Part shown: piece after piece, positions 53,515 to 62,267 of the stretch | Layout: each line of letters opens with the position of its first letter | Position numbering within the stretch: position 1 is the first letter of the stretch | DNA from: JADZAA01 sp039810485 | Lineage (GTDB): Bacteria; Bacteroidota; Ignavibacteria; Kapaibacteriales; UBA961 | Length of the DNA stretch: 64,000 nt | Assembly: GCA_039810485.1 (NCBI GenBank) | Contig: JBDHXA010000005.1 | Coordinates: 1 to 64,000 of the forward strand | Direction: 5' to 3' | Notes under the pieces: generated by a model | What the model was told of the DNA's origin: nothing | The model's input: the letters and a program-made list of their open reading frames with translations, nothing else | The model's database searches: none | Program-made: the position numbers and the translations under genes

Positions 53515-56307
53515 ATGAGAAAGATAAATTTAAAAATCAACAATAAACCCTTTACGTTTCTGGCAGAAGATTCAGAAATGCTATCTCATGTAATACGTGA
53601 GCGTGCAGGGCTTACAGGAACTAAAGTAGGATGCAGTCAAGGTAGTTGCGGTGCGTGTACGGTCATTGCAGATGGTGAACCTGTGCTGAGTTGCATCACG
53701 CCTGCATTCCGATTTGATAATGCTGAAATACAAACAGTAGAAGGTCTTGCAGAAAATGGAACTCCTGATTTATTACAGGAATTATTTGTACAAAAAGGTG
53801 CTATCCAATGTGGTTTTTGTACTCCCGGAATGGTATTGACTGCTAAAGATTTTGTGGATAAGAACCCCGATGCATCTACGCAAGATATTAAAGAGGCTTT
53901 ATCAGGAAACCTTTGCCGTTGCACCGGTTACAAGAAAATTATTGAAGCCGTAACAGAATATACCGAACTTAAAAAACAAGGAGTTGAACATTTACCGCCT
54001 GTTGAAGAAAACAGTAAAATTATCGGTATTGGCAGACCCTATATTGAAGCAGAAAAGAAGGTATTGGGCAAAGCACTTTATGCAGATGATTTGCAATTTA
54101 GAAATCTACTTTACTGCAAATTTTTAAGAAGTACACACGCTCATGCACTCATCGAAAACATTGATATTTCAGAAGCAAAGGCAATGGAAGGTGTAGTTTA
54201 TGTTGCGATAGGAAATGATTTGCCGGAGAAGTTTGGTGTGTTGCCGGTATCTCATGATGAAACCGCTATGGCTATTGAAAAGACACGCTATTTTGGAGAA
54301 ATAGTGGCAGCCGTAGCAGCAGAAAGTTTTGAAATTGCCGAAGCTGCTTGCAAGAAAATAAAAGTAAAATACCAACCTCTCAGAACCTATTTCAACATTG
54401 AAGATTCAATTCATGATGTGGGAGATAATGCTAAGATTCATGAGCATTGCAAGTTCAACAATAACATTCATAAAAAGGCAGAATTGCGTTTTGGAAATCA
54501 AGAAGAAGCTTTTAAAAATTCGGATATTATTTCTGAAATGGAATTTGATGTAGAAGGCGTTTCACATGCTTTTACAGAACCCCATTCAGCAACAGCCTAT
54601 TGGGACGAAAATGGATTAACGATTCATACGGCTACACAAGTTCCACATTATTTGCATAGAGCCTTAGCCAAAGTAATGCAAGTGCCTTTGAGTAGAGTGC
54701 GTGTTATTAAACCCTATGTGGGTGGCGGTTTTGGTGGTAAGAGTGATCCTTTTCCTCACGAAATGATTATTTCTCACATTGCCCGAAAAACAGGCAGACC
54801 GGTTCGTTCTACCTTTACAAGAGAAGAAGTTTTTTTGAGTAACCATGGAAGGCATCCTTCTAAGTTCAAAATGAAAATCGGTGCTGACAGCAATGGTATG
54901 TTGAAAGTGTTAGATGCTGATGTAGCTATTGATGGCGGTGCTTATGGCAGTTTTGGAGTAGTTACTTCCTACTACAATGGCGTGCTATTGCAAGCTCCTT
55001 ATGAGATAAAAGATTTTGGTTTTAAAACCTATCGTGTTTATACCAACAAACCTCAATGCGGTGCAATGCGTGGGCATGGTGCGGTGAATACACGCTTTGC
55101 AGCCGAGTCGTTGATAGATGATATTGCACATCGCTTGAACATAGACCCTTGCGAGATACGGTTAAAAAATTTCTACAAAGAAAATGTGATTACCATCGGG
55201 CATTTCAGAATCACATCCAACGGCAGTAGAATGGCGTTGCAGCAAGTGATGGAGCGTTCCGGTTGGAAAGAAAAAAGAGGAAATCTTCCTGCAGGGCGAG
55301 GCATTGGTGTGGGTTGTGGCTTCTTTATAAGCGGCAGTGCATTGCCTATTATTTGGAATGAATATCCGCAAACTGTGGTGCATTTGAAATTGGATTTTGA
55401 TGGTCGGATTTTGATTTCTTCCGGTGCAAGTGATATTGGTCAAGGAAGCGATACGATGCTGGCAATGGTTGTGGCTGAAACAATGGGAATTGATATGCAA
55501 AAAGTGTTTGTGTTGGCTGCCGATACTTTACTCACACCTGTTGATTTGGGAAGCTATTCCAGTCGGGTAACTTTTATGTGTGGCAATGCAGCAAAGCAAG
55601 CAGCAGAGAAACTAAGAGCAGAAATTTTAGAAGCTGTCTCCAAGCGAAAAGAAATGGCAATAGAAGAATTATACATCGAAAATAGCCGTGTTCGTTCTAA
55701 TGATAATAGTGTTAATCTGGAATGGTTAGAAGCGGTTGATATGGCAACGGCTCATCGAGGTGCATTGACGGTAAGTGGCAATTATATTTCACCCAAATTA
55801 GGAGGAGATTTCAAAGGCTCTGGAGCGGGTTTAAGTCCTTCCTACAGCTTTGGTGCTTGCATTGCAGAAGTGAATGTAAACAAACAAACCGGACAAGTGG
55901 AAGTGCTAAATGTTTGGGGTGCGCATGACTGCGGAAAAGCCCTGAATCCATTGGCAGTGGAAGGACAATTAGAAGGTTCATGGCACATGGGAATAGGGCA
56001 GGCATTGAGCGAAGAAATGAAATATTATGATGGACTTCTGCTTAATAATAATTTCTGCGATTATAAAATTCCTACCACTTTAGACACACCCGAAATTGAT
56101 ACTAATATCATTGAGTCAGGCGACCCTGAAGGACCTTATGGAGCAAAAGAATGTGGTGAAGGTGCGCTGCATCCGGTCATTCCGGCTATTGCTAATGCTA
56201 TCTTTAATGCTTGTGGAGTGAGGATAACAAAATTGCCAATTAAAGCAGATGAAGTGTTAGCACAGATAAAATCTAATATGAAAACACAAATGAATAAGGT
56301 TGATTAA
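53515..56307 (+). CDS. hcrA: 4-Hydroxybenzoyl-CoA reductase, fused [2Fe-2S] and molybdenum subunits
   Basis: A 930-residue xanthine oxidase family protein that joins two usually separate subunits. Residues 1-160 correspond to HcrC: Cys40, 45, 48 and 60 (plant-type [2Fe-2S]) and Cys99, 102, 134 and 136. Residues about 165-930 are the Mo subunit (HcrA) with VGGGFGGKSD near 402, CGAMRGHGAVNTR, SDIGQGSDT and the catalytic Glu882 in KECGEGAL. The FAD subunit follows immediately. Reaction: reductive dehydroxylation of 4-hydroxybenzoyl-CoA to benzoyl-CoA. Specificity is inferred mainly from the FAD subunit and the cluster. Confidence 0.85.
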   Translation: MRKINLKINNKPFTFLAEDSEMLSHVIRERAGLTGTKVGCSQGSCGACTVIADGEPVLSCITPAFRFDNAEIQTVEGLAENGTPDLLQELFVQKGAIQCGFCTPGMVLTAKDFVDKNPDASTQDIKEALSGNLCRCTGYKKIIEAVTEYTELKKQGVEHLPPVEENSKIIGIGRPYIEAEKKVLGKALYADDLQFRNLLYCKFLRSTHAHALIENIDISEAKAMEGVVYVAIGNDLPEKFGVLPVSHDETAMAIEKTRYFGEIVAAVAAESFEIAEAACKKIKVKYQPLRTYFNIEDSIHDVGDNAKIHEHCKFNNNIHKKAELRFGNQEEAFKNSDIISEMEFDVEGVSHAFTEPHSATAYWDENGLTIHTATQVPHYLHRALAKVMQVPLSRVRVIKPYVGGGFGGKSDPFPHEMIISHIARKTGRPVRSTFTREEVFLSNHGRHPSKFKMKIGADSNGMLKVLDADVAIDGGAYGSFGVVTSYYNGVLLQAPYEIKDFGFKTYRVYTNKPQCGAMRGHGAVNTRFAAESLIDDIAHRLNIDPCEIRLKNFYKENVITIGHFRITSNGSRMALQQVMERSGWKEKRGNLPAGRGIGVGCGFFISGSALPIIWNEYPQTVVHLKLDFDGRILISSGASDIGQGSDTMLAMVVAETMGIDMQKVFVLAADTLLTPVDLGSYSSRVTFMCGNAAKQAAEKLRAEILEAVSKRKEMAIEELYIENSRVRSNDNSVNLEWLEAVDMATAHRGALTVSGNYISPKLGGDFKGSGAGLSPSYSFGACIAEVNVNKQTGQVEVLNVWGAHDCGKALNPLAVEGQLEGSWHMGIGQALSEEMKYYDGLLLNNNFCDYKIPTTLDTPEIDTNIIESGDPEGPYGAKECGEGALHPVIPAIANAIFNACGVRITKLPIKADEVLAQIKSNMKTQMNKVD

Positions 56308-56317
56308 AATTAAAATT

Positions 56318-57256
56318 ATGGAAACATTGCAAGCAACATATATCAAAGTGAAGTCGGTAGCAGAAGCTATTGAAAAAATAAATGAGATACCCAATACCAT
56401 TTTTGTGGCAGGTGGTACCGATGTGTTTGTCAATAAGCAGCAAGGAAATATTGATGCAGACTGTTATCTTGATATTTCCGGAATAGACGAATTGAAAACT
56501 GTAACTATTCACTCTGACAGATTAGAAATTGGTGCGACTGTAACTTTAGAAAAGATTTCAAAATCAAAAGATGTAGAAAAATATTTCCCGACATTAATAG
56601 AAGCGGCATTGGCAGTAGCAACTCCTGTCATCCGTAAGACTGCAACTATTGGAGGCAATATTTTGTGCGAAAATCGTTGTTTCTATTATAATCAAAGCGA
56701 CTGGTGGCGTGAGTCTGTTGGGCATTGCCTGAAATGCAACGGAGATATTTGTATCGCATCCGGAGGAAAGAAAAACTGCTTTTCAAAATTAGTAAGTGAT
56801 ACGGCACCCGTTTTAATAGCTTATGGTGCTTCCGTAAATTTAATTAACGCAAGTGGAGAAAGGAAAGTGCCTTTAGAAAGCTTATACACCGGTGATGGCG
56901 TGGACTCTGTCAATTTAGATAAAAGGACTTTAGTAAAATCTATCGAGATTCCTTTTAGCGATAAGAAAGTAATTTTTAAAAAACTCAGACCCAGAAAAAC
57001 ATTAGATTTTACTTCATTGACAACAGCAGTTTCCCACAATGCCAATGATAATTTGAGAATTGTTGTTGGTGGTGTTGATCCAAAGCCAATAATTGTTGAA
57101 GGCAATTTGAAAGAAATAGCAGTAGATACATTAGTAACAACAGCAGTGAAAAAACCTAAGGCAGTAGAGAATGATTTTTATTCACGCACTTACAGAAAAG
57201 AAATGATTAGAGTATTTGTGGAAGAAAGCCTTTTTCTATTAAAAATTAAAAATTAA
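56318..57256 (+). CDS. hcrB: 4-Hydroxybenzoyl-CoA reductase FAD subunit with [4Fe-4S] loop
   Basis: A 312-residue FAD-binding subunit of the CO-dehydrogenase/xanthine oxidase type (VAGGTDVFV, TIGGNILCENRC). An inserted loop (about 121-155) contains Cys121, Cys137, Cys145 and Cys154. Thauera HcrB binds an extra [4Fe-4S] cluster in such a loop through Cys122, 138, 146 and 155 (from memory), the same spacing. This cluster is a hallmark of 4-hydroxybenzoyl-CoA reductase and explains reversed electron flow. I start at the ATG 56318 rather than the TTG at 56300 within the previous gene. The last codons and the stop lie in a heptamer repeat. Confidence 0.9.
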   Translation: METLQATYIKVKSVAEAIEKINEIPNTIFVAGGTDVFVNKQQGNIDADCYLDISGIDELKTVTIHSDRLEIGATVTLEKISKSKDVEKYFPTLIEAALAVATPVIRKTATIGGNILCENRCFYYNQSDWWRESVGHCLKCNGDICIASGGKKNCFSKLVSDTAPVLIAYGASVNLINASGERKVPLESLYTGDGVDSVNLDKRTLVKSIEIPFSDKKVIFKKLRPRKTLDFTSLTTAVSHNANDNLRIVVGGVDPKPIIVEGNLKEIAVDTLVTTAVKKPKAVENDFYSRTYRKEMIRVFVEESLFLLKIKN

Positions 57257-57268
57257 AAATTAAAAATT
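57241..57268. repeat. Heptamer tandem repeat (AAAAATT x 4)
   Basis: Four perfect copies of AAAAATT span the end of hcrB, including its TAA (57254-57256), followed by degenerate copies (ACGAATTAAGAATTGG). Such A/T heptamers are typical of Bacteroidota intergenic DNA and could alter the hcrB C-terminus by slippage. Confidence 0.8.
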
Positions 57269-57313
57269 ACGAATTAAGAATTGGAAATTTTAAAAAAATA
57301 AAAACTAATAATT

Positions 57314-57823
57314 ATGAACAAAGTAGTAGAAGTATTAACTCAAGAACACGAAAACATTAAACGAGTAATTGACAATACACACAAGCTTGTTGCAGATATA
57401 CTTTCAGGAAATGCAGAATTAAATGTAATGCATGAGCGTATTGAATTTTTTAGAAAATATGCAGATGGTTATCATCATCACAAAGAAGAAGAAGTGTTGT
57501 TTCCTGAAATGATAAAAAGGAATGAAATACTTGAATTTGGCGTTATCCATGAGATGCTTCAAAACCACGAGGACTTTAGAGAGATGCTGGCAGAGTTAGA
57601 AGAATTAGTAAATGACGGAGATGCTGAAGGTGCAAAGAAAAAATTTGAAGCTTATGCAGAAGCCTTATTGGAGCATATTGCTGTAGAAGACGAAGAAGTA
57701 TTTCAAATAGCTGAAACCATTATGAGCGAAGACGAATTGCTTACTGTTTTATATCGTTTTGAAGACTGCGACAGAGAGTTGGGAATGGATGAAAAAAAGG
57801 AGTGGGAGGAAAAGATAGAGTAA
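57314..57823 (+). CDS. Hemerythrin HHE domain protein
   Basis: A 169-residue four-helix HHE protein. Likely iron ligands are in TQEHENIKRV, DGYHHHKEEEVLFPEM, VIHEMLQNHEDF and LEHIAVEDEEVF. It probably binds O2 or NO. It lies 57 bases after hcrB in the same direction, so it may guard the oxygen-sensitive reductases; this is inferred from position only. It differs in length and N-terminus from the hemerythrin next to narI. Confidence 0.85.
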   Translation: MNKVVEVLTQEHENIKRVIDNTHKLVADILSGNAELNVMHERIEFFRKYADGYHHHKEEEVLFPEMIKRNEILEFGVIHEMLQNHEDFREMLAELEELVNDGDAEGAKKKFEAYAEALLEHIAVEDEEVFQIAETIMSEDELLTVLYRFEDCDRELGMDEKKEWEEKIE

Positions 57824-57880
57824 AAAAGATCGTTAAATGTTAAAGAAAATAGTATTGCTACAATCTAACCTTATTATCTT

Positions 57881-58789
57881 GTGATTAATATAACTCATAA
57901 AAGCCCAACACTACGTAAAGCAACAGCGCAAGCGATTGTGAAAGTTAGTAAGGAAGAAACTATCCAAGCGATTGTTGAAAAGCGCGTGCCAAAGGGCGAT
58001 GTTTTTGAAATGGCAAAGACTGCTGGTCTGTTCGCCGTTAAGCGCACCAGCGATATAATTCCCGATTGTCATCCATTGCCAATCGAATTTACTGCTGTAC
58101 GCTATGAAATCAAAGAATTAGAATTGCATATAGAGATGGAAGTGCACACTATTTACAAAACAGGCGTTGAAGTCGAGGCAATGCATGGCGCTTCTGTTGT
58201 AGCTCTCACTATATATGATATGCTCAAACCCATTGACAAAGGCATTGAAATAAACTCCATAAAGCTAATAAAAAAATCAGGCGGAAAATCCGATTTTATC
58301 GACAAATTCAGGAAAGATCTGAAAGCTGCAGTAATCGTATGCTCTGATAGTATTTCTGCAGGGCAAAAAGAAGATAAAGCAGGCAGGGCAATTATAGAAA
58401 AGCTCAATAGTTGCGATATAGCAGTTTCGGATTATATCGTAATACCGGACGATTTGGATGAAATTAAAAATAGAGTTATATCTCTGGCGCCTCAGAACGA
58501 TATTATTATCCTTACCGGAGGAACTGGTCTTTCGCCGCGCGATATGACGCCTGAAGCACTGAAACCGCTGTTAGACAGAGAAATACCCGGGGTGATGGAA
58601 GCAGCAAGAAATTATGGACAAGAACGAACTCCTTATTCCATGTTGTCAAGAGGAGTTGCAGGGCTGATAGGAAATACTTTAACGCTCGCTTTGCCCGGAT
58701 CAACAAAAGGCGCACAAGAGTCAATGAATGCTTTATTTCCGGCAATTTTGCATATTTTTAAAGTTATAAACGGGAGACGACACGAATAA
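57881..58789 (+). CDS. moaC: Fused MoaC-MoaB molybdopterin biosynthesis protein
   Basis: A 302-residue two-domain protein. The N-terminal part (1 to about 145) is MoaC, with DCHPLPIEF and VEAMHGASVVALTIYDM, which completes cyclic pyranopterin formation after MoaA. The C-terminal part (about 155-302) is a MoaB/MogA adenylyltransferase-type domain with TGGTGLSPRDMTPEA, SRGVAGLIGNTL and LPGSTKGAQE. The start is a GTG. The gene is separate from the moaA-moaE operon but fills its missing steps. Confidence 0.93.
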   Translation: MINITHKSPTLRKATAQAIVKVSKEETIQAIVEKRVPKGDVFEMAKTAGLFAVKRTSDIIPDCHPLPIEFTAVRYEIKELELHIEMEVHTIYKTGVEVEAMHGASVVALTIYDMLKPIDKGIEINSIKLIKKSGGKSDFIDKFRKDLKAAVIVCSDSISAGQKEDKAGRAIIEKLNSCDIAVSDYIVIPDDLDEIKNRVISLAPQNDIIILTGGTGLSPRDMTPEALKPLLDREIPGVMEAARNYGQERTPYSMLSRGVAGLIGNTLTLALPGSTKGAQESMNALFPAILHIFKVINGRRHE

Positions 58790-58831
58790 TCTATTTTCTT
58801 AGTTATTGAACCACATTAGTTAAACATAAAA

Positions 58832-59215
58832 ATGATTGCAACGAATTTTGGCGAGAATTACCTTTTATATGAAAATATGGAAATTTGGGAAGTAAAATCA
58901 TTCCCTGAATTTTTTAAAGCTCATGAAAATTTATTAGAAATATTTGAATCTGAATACGGTTTTCCTTTTGATAAAATTGATGCGCAAAAAAACTTTGACG
59001 AACCCGATATTATGATTATTTCAAAATTATTGGATTATTTCGGCGATAAACATTTCTTTGTGTTTTCATATAATGATGCAAATCATAATGAGTTGAAAAA
59101 ATTACAAGATCAAAAAATAATTAACTTCGGAATGGATATTTATGTTATTCATCCTTCAAGAATTTATGTTTTAGAGATGGATAAGACAAAAGATATGCGC
59201 ATGTATGACCGCTAA
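58832..59215 (+). CDS. Conserved-looking hypothetical protein, 127 residues
   Basis: I do not recognise this protein. It is acidic, rich in Asn, Phe and Tyr, has no signal peptide or membrane segment, and ends shortly after a KTKDMRMYDR tail. It lies 42 bases after the moaC-moaB gene and 15 bases before the YwqK-like gene, in the same direction. Codon use is normal for the region, and the frame fills the gap well, so it is probably real. Confidence 0.55.
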   Translation: MIATNFGENYLLYENMEIWEVKSFPEFFKAHENLLEIFESEYGFPFDKIDAQKNFDEPDIMIISKLLDYFGDKHFFVFSYNDANHNELKKLQDQKIINFGMDIYVIHPSRIYVLEMDKTKDMRMYDR

Positions 59216-59230
59216 TTCAGTGGGGTTGCT

Positions 59231-59632
59231 ATGTCTATGCTAGATATTTTTCAAAAAAAAAATCTACGGTATTATCGCCTTGTCATTTATGCTGTTGTAT
59301 TGACTTATATTTGGGTGCAGTATAAATTCAGTTCTGACGACTTGACCTACGATAATGGACAAATAAAAATAGTTGGACAGCACGTAAACGGAAAAGATGA
59401 AGGAACTTGGACTTGGTTCTATGAAAATGGGAATAAGCGAATGCAAGGAGATTTTCTGCATGGCAAGCGTCAAGGCGTTTGGACTATTTGGGATTCAAAC
59501 GGCATAAAACTGACGGAGAGCACATATCATAACGATAAATTAAACGGCAAGTTTATTCGCTGGGATGCGCAAGGAAATAAAATCAGCGAAGAAATATATC
59601 AAGACGATAAATTAGCCGGTTCGAAAAATTAA
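59231..59632 (+). CDS. Membrane-anchored YwqK/MORN-like repeat protein
   Basis: A 133-residue protein. A hydrophobic helix near residues 14-32 anchors it to the membrane. Residues about 45-130 contain repeats of the GxWTWFYENGNKRMQGxF type, as in the YwqK antitoxin-like and MORN repeat families. No adjacent toxin is visible. The role is unknown; proteins of this sort are common in Bacteroidota. Confidence 0.7.
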   Translation: MSMLDIFQKKNLRYYRLVIYAVVLTYIWVQYKFSSDDLTYDNGQIKIVGQHVNGKDEGTWTWFYENGNKRMQGDFLHGKRQGVWTIWDSNGIKLTESTYHNDKLNGKFIRWDAQGNKISEEIYQDDKLAGSKN

Positions 59633-59887
59633 GTAAATAAGAACAAAGAACAATTCGATTGTAATATATCTGAAATTGACAAGCATGAATAAATGATGCA
59701 ATAGGTTGAAATATAAACTATGACACGATAAGCATTAAAGAGCAGCAATTGAACTCTATGACTGAAGAATTCATGTTGTCTACCTATATACACCAGTTAT
59801 GCGTCACCCTATCCTACCACTCGTATAACCATCCACATTAAAATAATTTGACAAAACCTTCTTAAATGATTTGTCCGATAAAAATTA
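59633..59887. other. Non-coding stretch before the ArsR pseudogene
   Basis: No open frame of interest. The next recognisable item is the operator-like sequence from 59888. Confidence 0.4.
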
Positions 59888-59905
59888 TATCGTAATATTG
59901 CATTA
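59888..59905. promoter_or_regulatory. ArsR-type operator-like sequence, upstream copy
   Basis: TATCGTAATATTGCATTA lies just before the ArsR pseudogene and is closely similar to AATCGCAATATTGCAATA at 60268-60285 after it. ArsR regulators often bind imperfect inverted repeats of this AT-rich form and repress themselves. Both sites are probably relics. Confidence 0.4.
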
Positions 59906-59922
59906 TTAAAATTAAAGAGATT

Positions 59923-60249
59923 GTCGGAGCAACTAAAACAGACCATTTTACACATAAATAAAATCAAATCGCTACAATAGCAAAAGCGTTGGGACACCCT
60001 ACAATGATTGCAATTATTGAGTATTTGATGAAAGTAAATGCTTGTATTTGTGGCTAAATTGTAAACGAACTACCATTAGCACAGCCAACCGTTTCGCAAC
60101 ATTTAAAAGAACTCAAAAACGTGGGACTGATAAAGGGTAACATTGAAGGCAATGCAATTTGTTACTGCATTGATGAAAAAACTTTCAATGTACTGAAAGA
60201 ATATTTTTCAAAAATCATCTTAACCGTAACCAATCAAAAATGCTTTTAA
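59923..60249 (+). pseudogene. ArsR-family regulator, broken by two in-frame stops
   Basis: The frame from about 59923 encodes GATKTDHFT, a stop (TAA 59959-59961), then IATIAKALGHPTMIAIIEYL, a second stop (TAA 60055-60057) after the metal-site-like CICG, then VNELPLAQPTVSQHLKELKN, the winged-helix recognition helix, to a TAA at 60247-60249. Apart from the two stops the frame is uninterrupted, so the decay is recent. Confidence 0.82.
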
Positions 60250-60267
60250 AAGTTATATACTTTCCAT

Positions 60268-60285
60268 AATCGCAATATTGCAATA
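60268..60285. promoter_or_regulatory. ArsR-type operator-like sequence, downstream copy
   Basis: AATCGCAATATTGCAATA contains the near-palindrome CGCAATATTGCA and resembles the site at 59888. It probably controlled genes once located after the arsR gene and now lost or truncated by the MITE. Confidence 0.4.
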
Positions 60286-60302
60286 AAACAGAATAAATCA
60301 AA

Positions 60303-60491
60303 GAGCACACTCCGAAAAGGTGTTTTATAAAAATTGCAGACGAAAGATTCGCTGTTTTTCAAAAAACATATCTTTTAAGAGCTATAAAAGTCGCTTTTTT
60401 GCCGTTTTTCTCTTATAAAATGAGTAAAAACTGTACTTTTTCACCATATTTTCTTTGATTTGAAATATATCCGACTTTTCGGAGTGGGCTC
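60303..60491 (-). mobile_element. MITE-like element, copy 2 (189 bp, reverse orientation)
   Basis: The reverse complement of 60303-60491 aligns with 22069-22257 over its whole 189 bp with only scattered differences. The terminal repeats are GAGCACACTCCGAAAAG (one mismatch) and CTTTTCGGAGTGGGCTC. A target duplication is not clear here. The element cuts off the 5' part of the AhpD-like gene that follows. Confidence 0.8.
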
Positions 60492-60749
60492 ATAAATGAT
60501 TTTACAAAAACAAACCTTTCATCCAAAGATATGGCATTATGCGAATTTGCCAAGATTCAGACAATACACCCTCAAAAAAATATTGAAATAATTAGTGCAT
60601 TGAGAAATAATGGATTTAACGACAGAGAAATATTAGATGCTACTTTAGTTGTTTCATATTTCAATTTTGTAAATAGAATTGTTCTAAGTTTGGGTTTAGA
60701 AGTTAATATAGATGAAACAAAAGGATATCATTATGAAGCTAGCATTTAA
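60492..60749 (+). pseudogene. AhpD-like/peroxidase-related protein, 5'-truncated by the MITE
   Basis: The frame directly after the MITE end reads NDFTKTNLSSKDMALCEFA and continues NGFNDREILDATLVVSYF to KGYHYEASI and a TAA at 60747-60749. This matches the C-terminal half of uncharacterised peroxidase-related (AhpD/CMD superfamily) proteins. The N-terminal half with the redox cysteines is missing. The missing part is not on the other side of the MITE, so a deletion accompanied the insertion. An internal ATG at 60531 could start a 72-residue fragment. Confidence 0.7.
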
Positions 60750-62265
60750 AATAAGTCTTAGTATAAAAATTGCAATTTTAACAGGAATAACTTTTATGCT
60801 CCTTTTCGAGTTTTTGATTTCATTTTTTAAAAACAAAAATATTGATGATTTTAAAAGGTATTCTCAATCTCGACTTGTCGAAAATGCTAAATTAATTGCT
60901 GCAAATATAGATGGAGATGACCATAGAAAGGCAATTATGATTGATGATTCAGCAAAAATTTACTATACTAAAATTCAAAATATTTTAAATAAAAGTAAAA
61001 TATCTTTAGGAATTAAAGAAGAAATTGCTTCTATCTTTCTTCATAATGAAAGCACATCTTGCTATGGAGTAATGTCTAATGTAGACACAATTGCAAGGCA
61101 AGGATGCTCTTTCAGGGATACAAGTTTAAAATTTGTTTTTAAGGAATCTTTCAAAAAAAATAAGCCAATTTCATCAGACATTTATAGCGATAGAGACGGA
61201 ACTTGGCTGTCTGGATTTGCGCCTATCATAGATAAAAAAGGGAATGTCGTTGCTGTTTTAGAATTAGATCTATCCTTCAATGAATATAATGATAAATTAA
61301 AAGAATTTACAAGTTGGACAATATATTTTAGAATATTTGGAATTATTATATCAATCATTATTGGAATTTTACTCGGATTATTTATTGGTAAACCTTTGTC
61401 CAACTTATCAAAGAAAATGAGTTTACTCGCAAATGAAGAAAAAGCAGAAGAATATAAAGTGCCAATACTTAAAAAAATCTTTCCTGATGAAAGTACTTCA
61501 TTAATACATAGCTTTAATTATATGTCTTCAAAATTGAGTAAATTACTTTTTGAACTACATAAAGCCAATGAGCAGTTAAAAGAATTAGATAAGTCTAAAT
61601 CAGTTTTTCTTTCTTTAATTTCTCACGAACTACGTACTCCTCTTACCGGTTTAGGTTTTATAGATTTATTGCATCGTGATAACAGTTTTAATCAGGACGA
61701 TTTTGAATTAATAGAGAATATCAGAGATAGTTATCTAAGGATTAAAGATTTTTCTTTGTCTGCAGAAAATTACATTAAAGCTCTGAATTATAGGGCTATG
61801 ATTGAAGATAAAACTAATTTATTTTTTGTTATTACGGAAATATTGCAAAACGTCAGATTAAAATACACACGAGAAATAACTCTTCAAGATTTTGTTGAGG
61901 ATATTGTAATTTATTTTAATGACTTCATTTTTGAAGAGATTTTGACAAAAGTAATTGAAAATGCTATAAAATATTCTGAACAAACAGCAGAGATAGTTGT
62001 TAAATTGAAAATAATAGATGACTATTTCATAAAAATATACATAATTGACAAAGGAATCGGTATTAAATTTGAAAATTTGCACAAAATTTTTGAGCCATAT
62101 TTTGTAAATGATATTGATTCTCATTCTCAGGGTTCAGGAGTAAGTTTAGCAATATGTAAAGCTTACATTAACAAATACGATGGGGATATTTCAGTCCATA
62201 GTGATGGTATGAATCAAGGCTCTACTTTTGTTATTAAATTAAAAAGAGTAAATACGGGGAATTAA
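60733..62265 (+). CDS. Membrane sensor histidine kinase
   Basis: A 510-residue kinase. Two membrane helices (about 10-30 and 195-220) flank a periplasmic sensor region with a CACHE/PAS-like look, followed by a HAMP-like linker. The HisKA box SHELRTPLTG carries His298. The ATPase has the N-box (EEILTKVIENAIKYSE), DKGIGIKFENLHKIFEPYF and the G2 box GSGVSLAICKAY. I start at 60733 because AAAGGA lies 8 bases before it. No response regulator is adjacent; an ECF sigma factor follows 2 bases later. Confidence 0.88.
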   Translation: MKLAFKISLSIKIAILTGITFMLLFEFLISFFKNKNIDDFKRYSQSRLVENAKLIAANIDGDDHRKAIMIDDSAKIYYTKIQNILNKSKISLGIKEEIASIFLHNESTSCYGVMSNVDTIARQGCSFRDTSLKFVFKESFKKNKPISSDIYSDRDGTWLSGFAPIIDKKGNVVAVLELDLSFNEYNDKLKEFTSWTIYFRIFGIIISIIIGILLGLFIGKPLSNLSKKMSLLANEEKAEEYKVPILKKIFPDESTSLIHSFNYMSSKLSKLLFELHKANEQLKELDKSKSVFLSLISHELRTPLTGLGFIDLLHRDNSFNQDDFELIENIRDSYLRIKDFSLSAENYIKALNYRAMIEDKTNLFFVITEILQNVRLKYTREITLQDFVEDIVIYFNDFIFEEILTKVIENAIKYSEQTAEIVVKLKIIDDYFIKIYIIDKGIGIKFENLHKIFEPYFVNDIDSHSQGSGVSLAICKAYINKYDGDISVHSDGMNQGSTFVIKLKRVNTGN

Positions 62266-62267
62266 AA

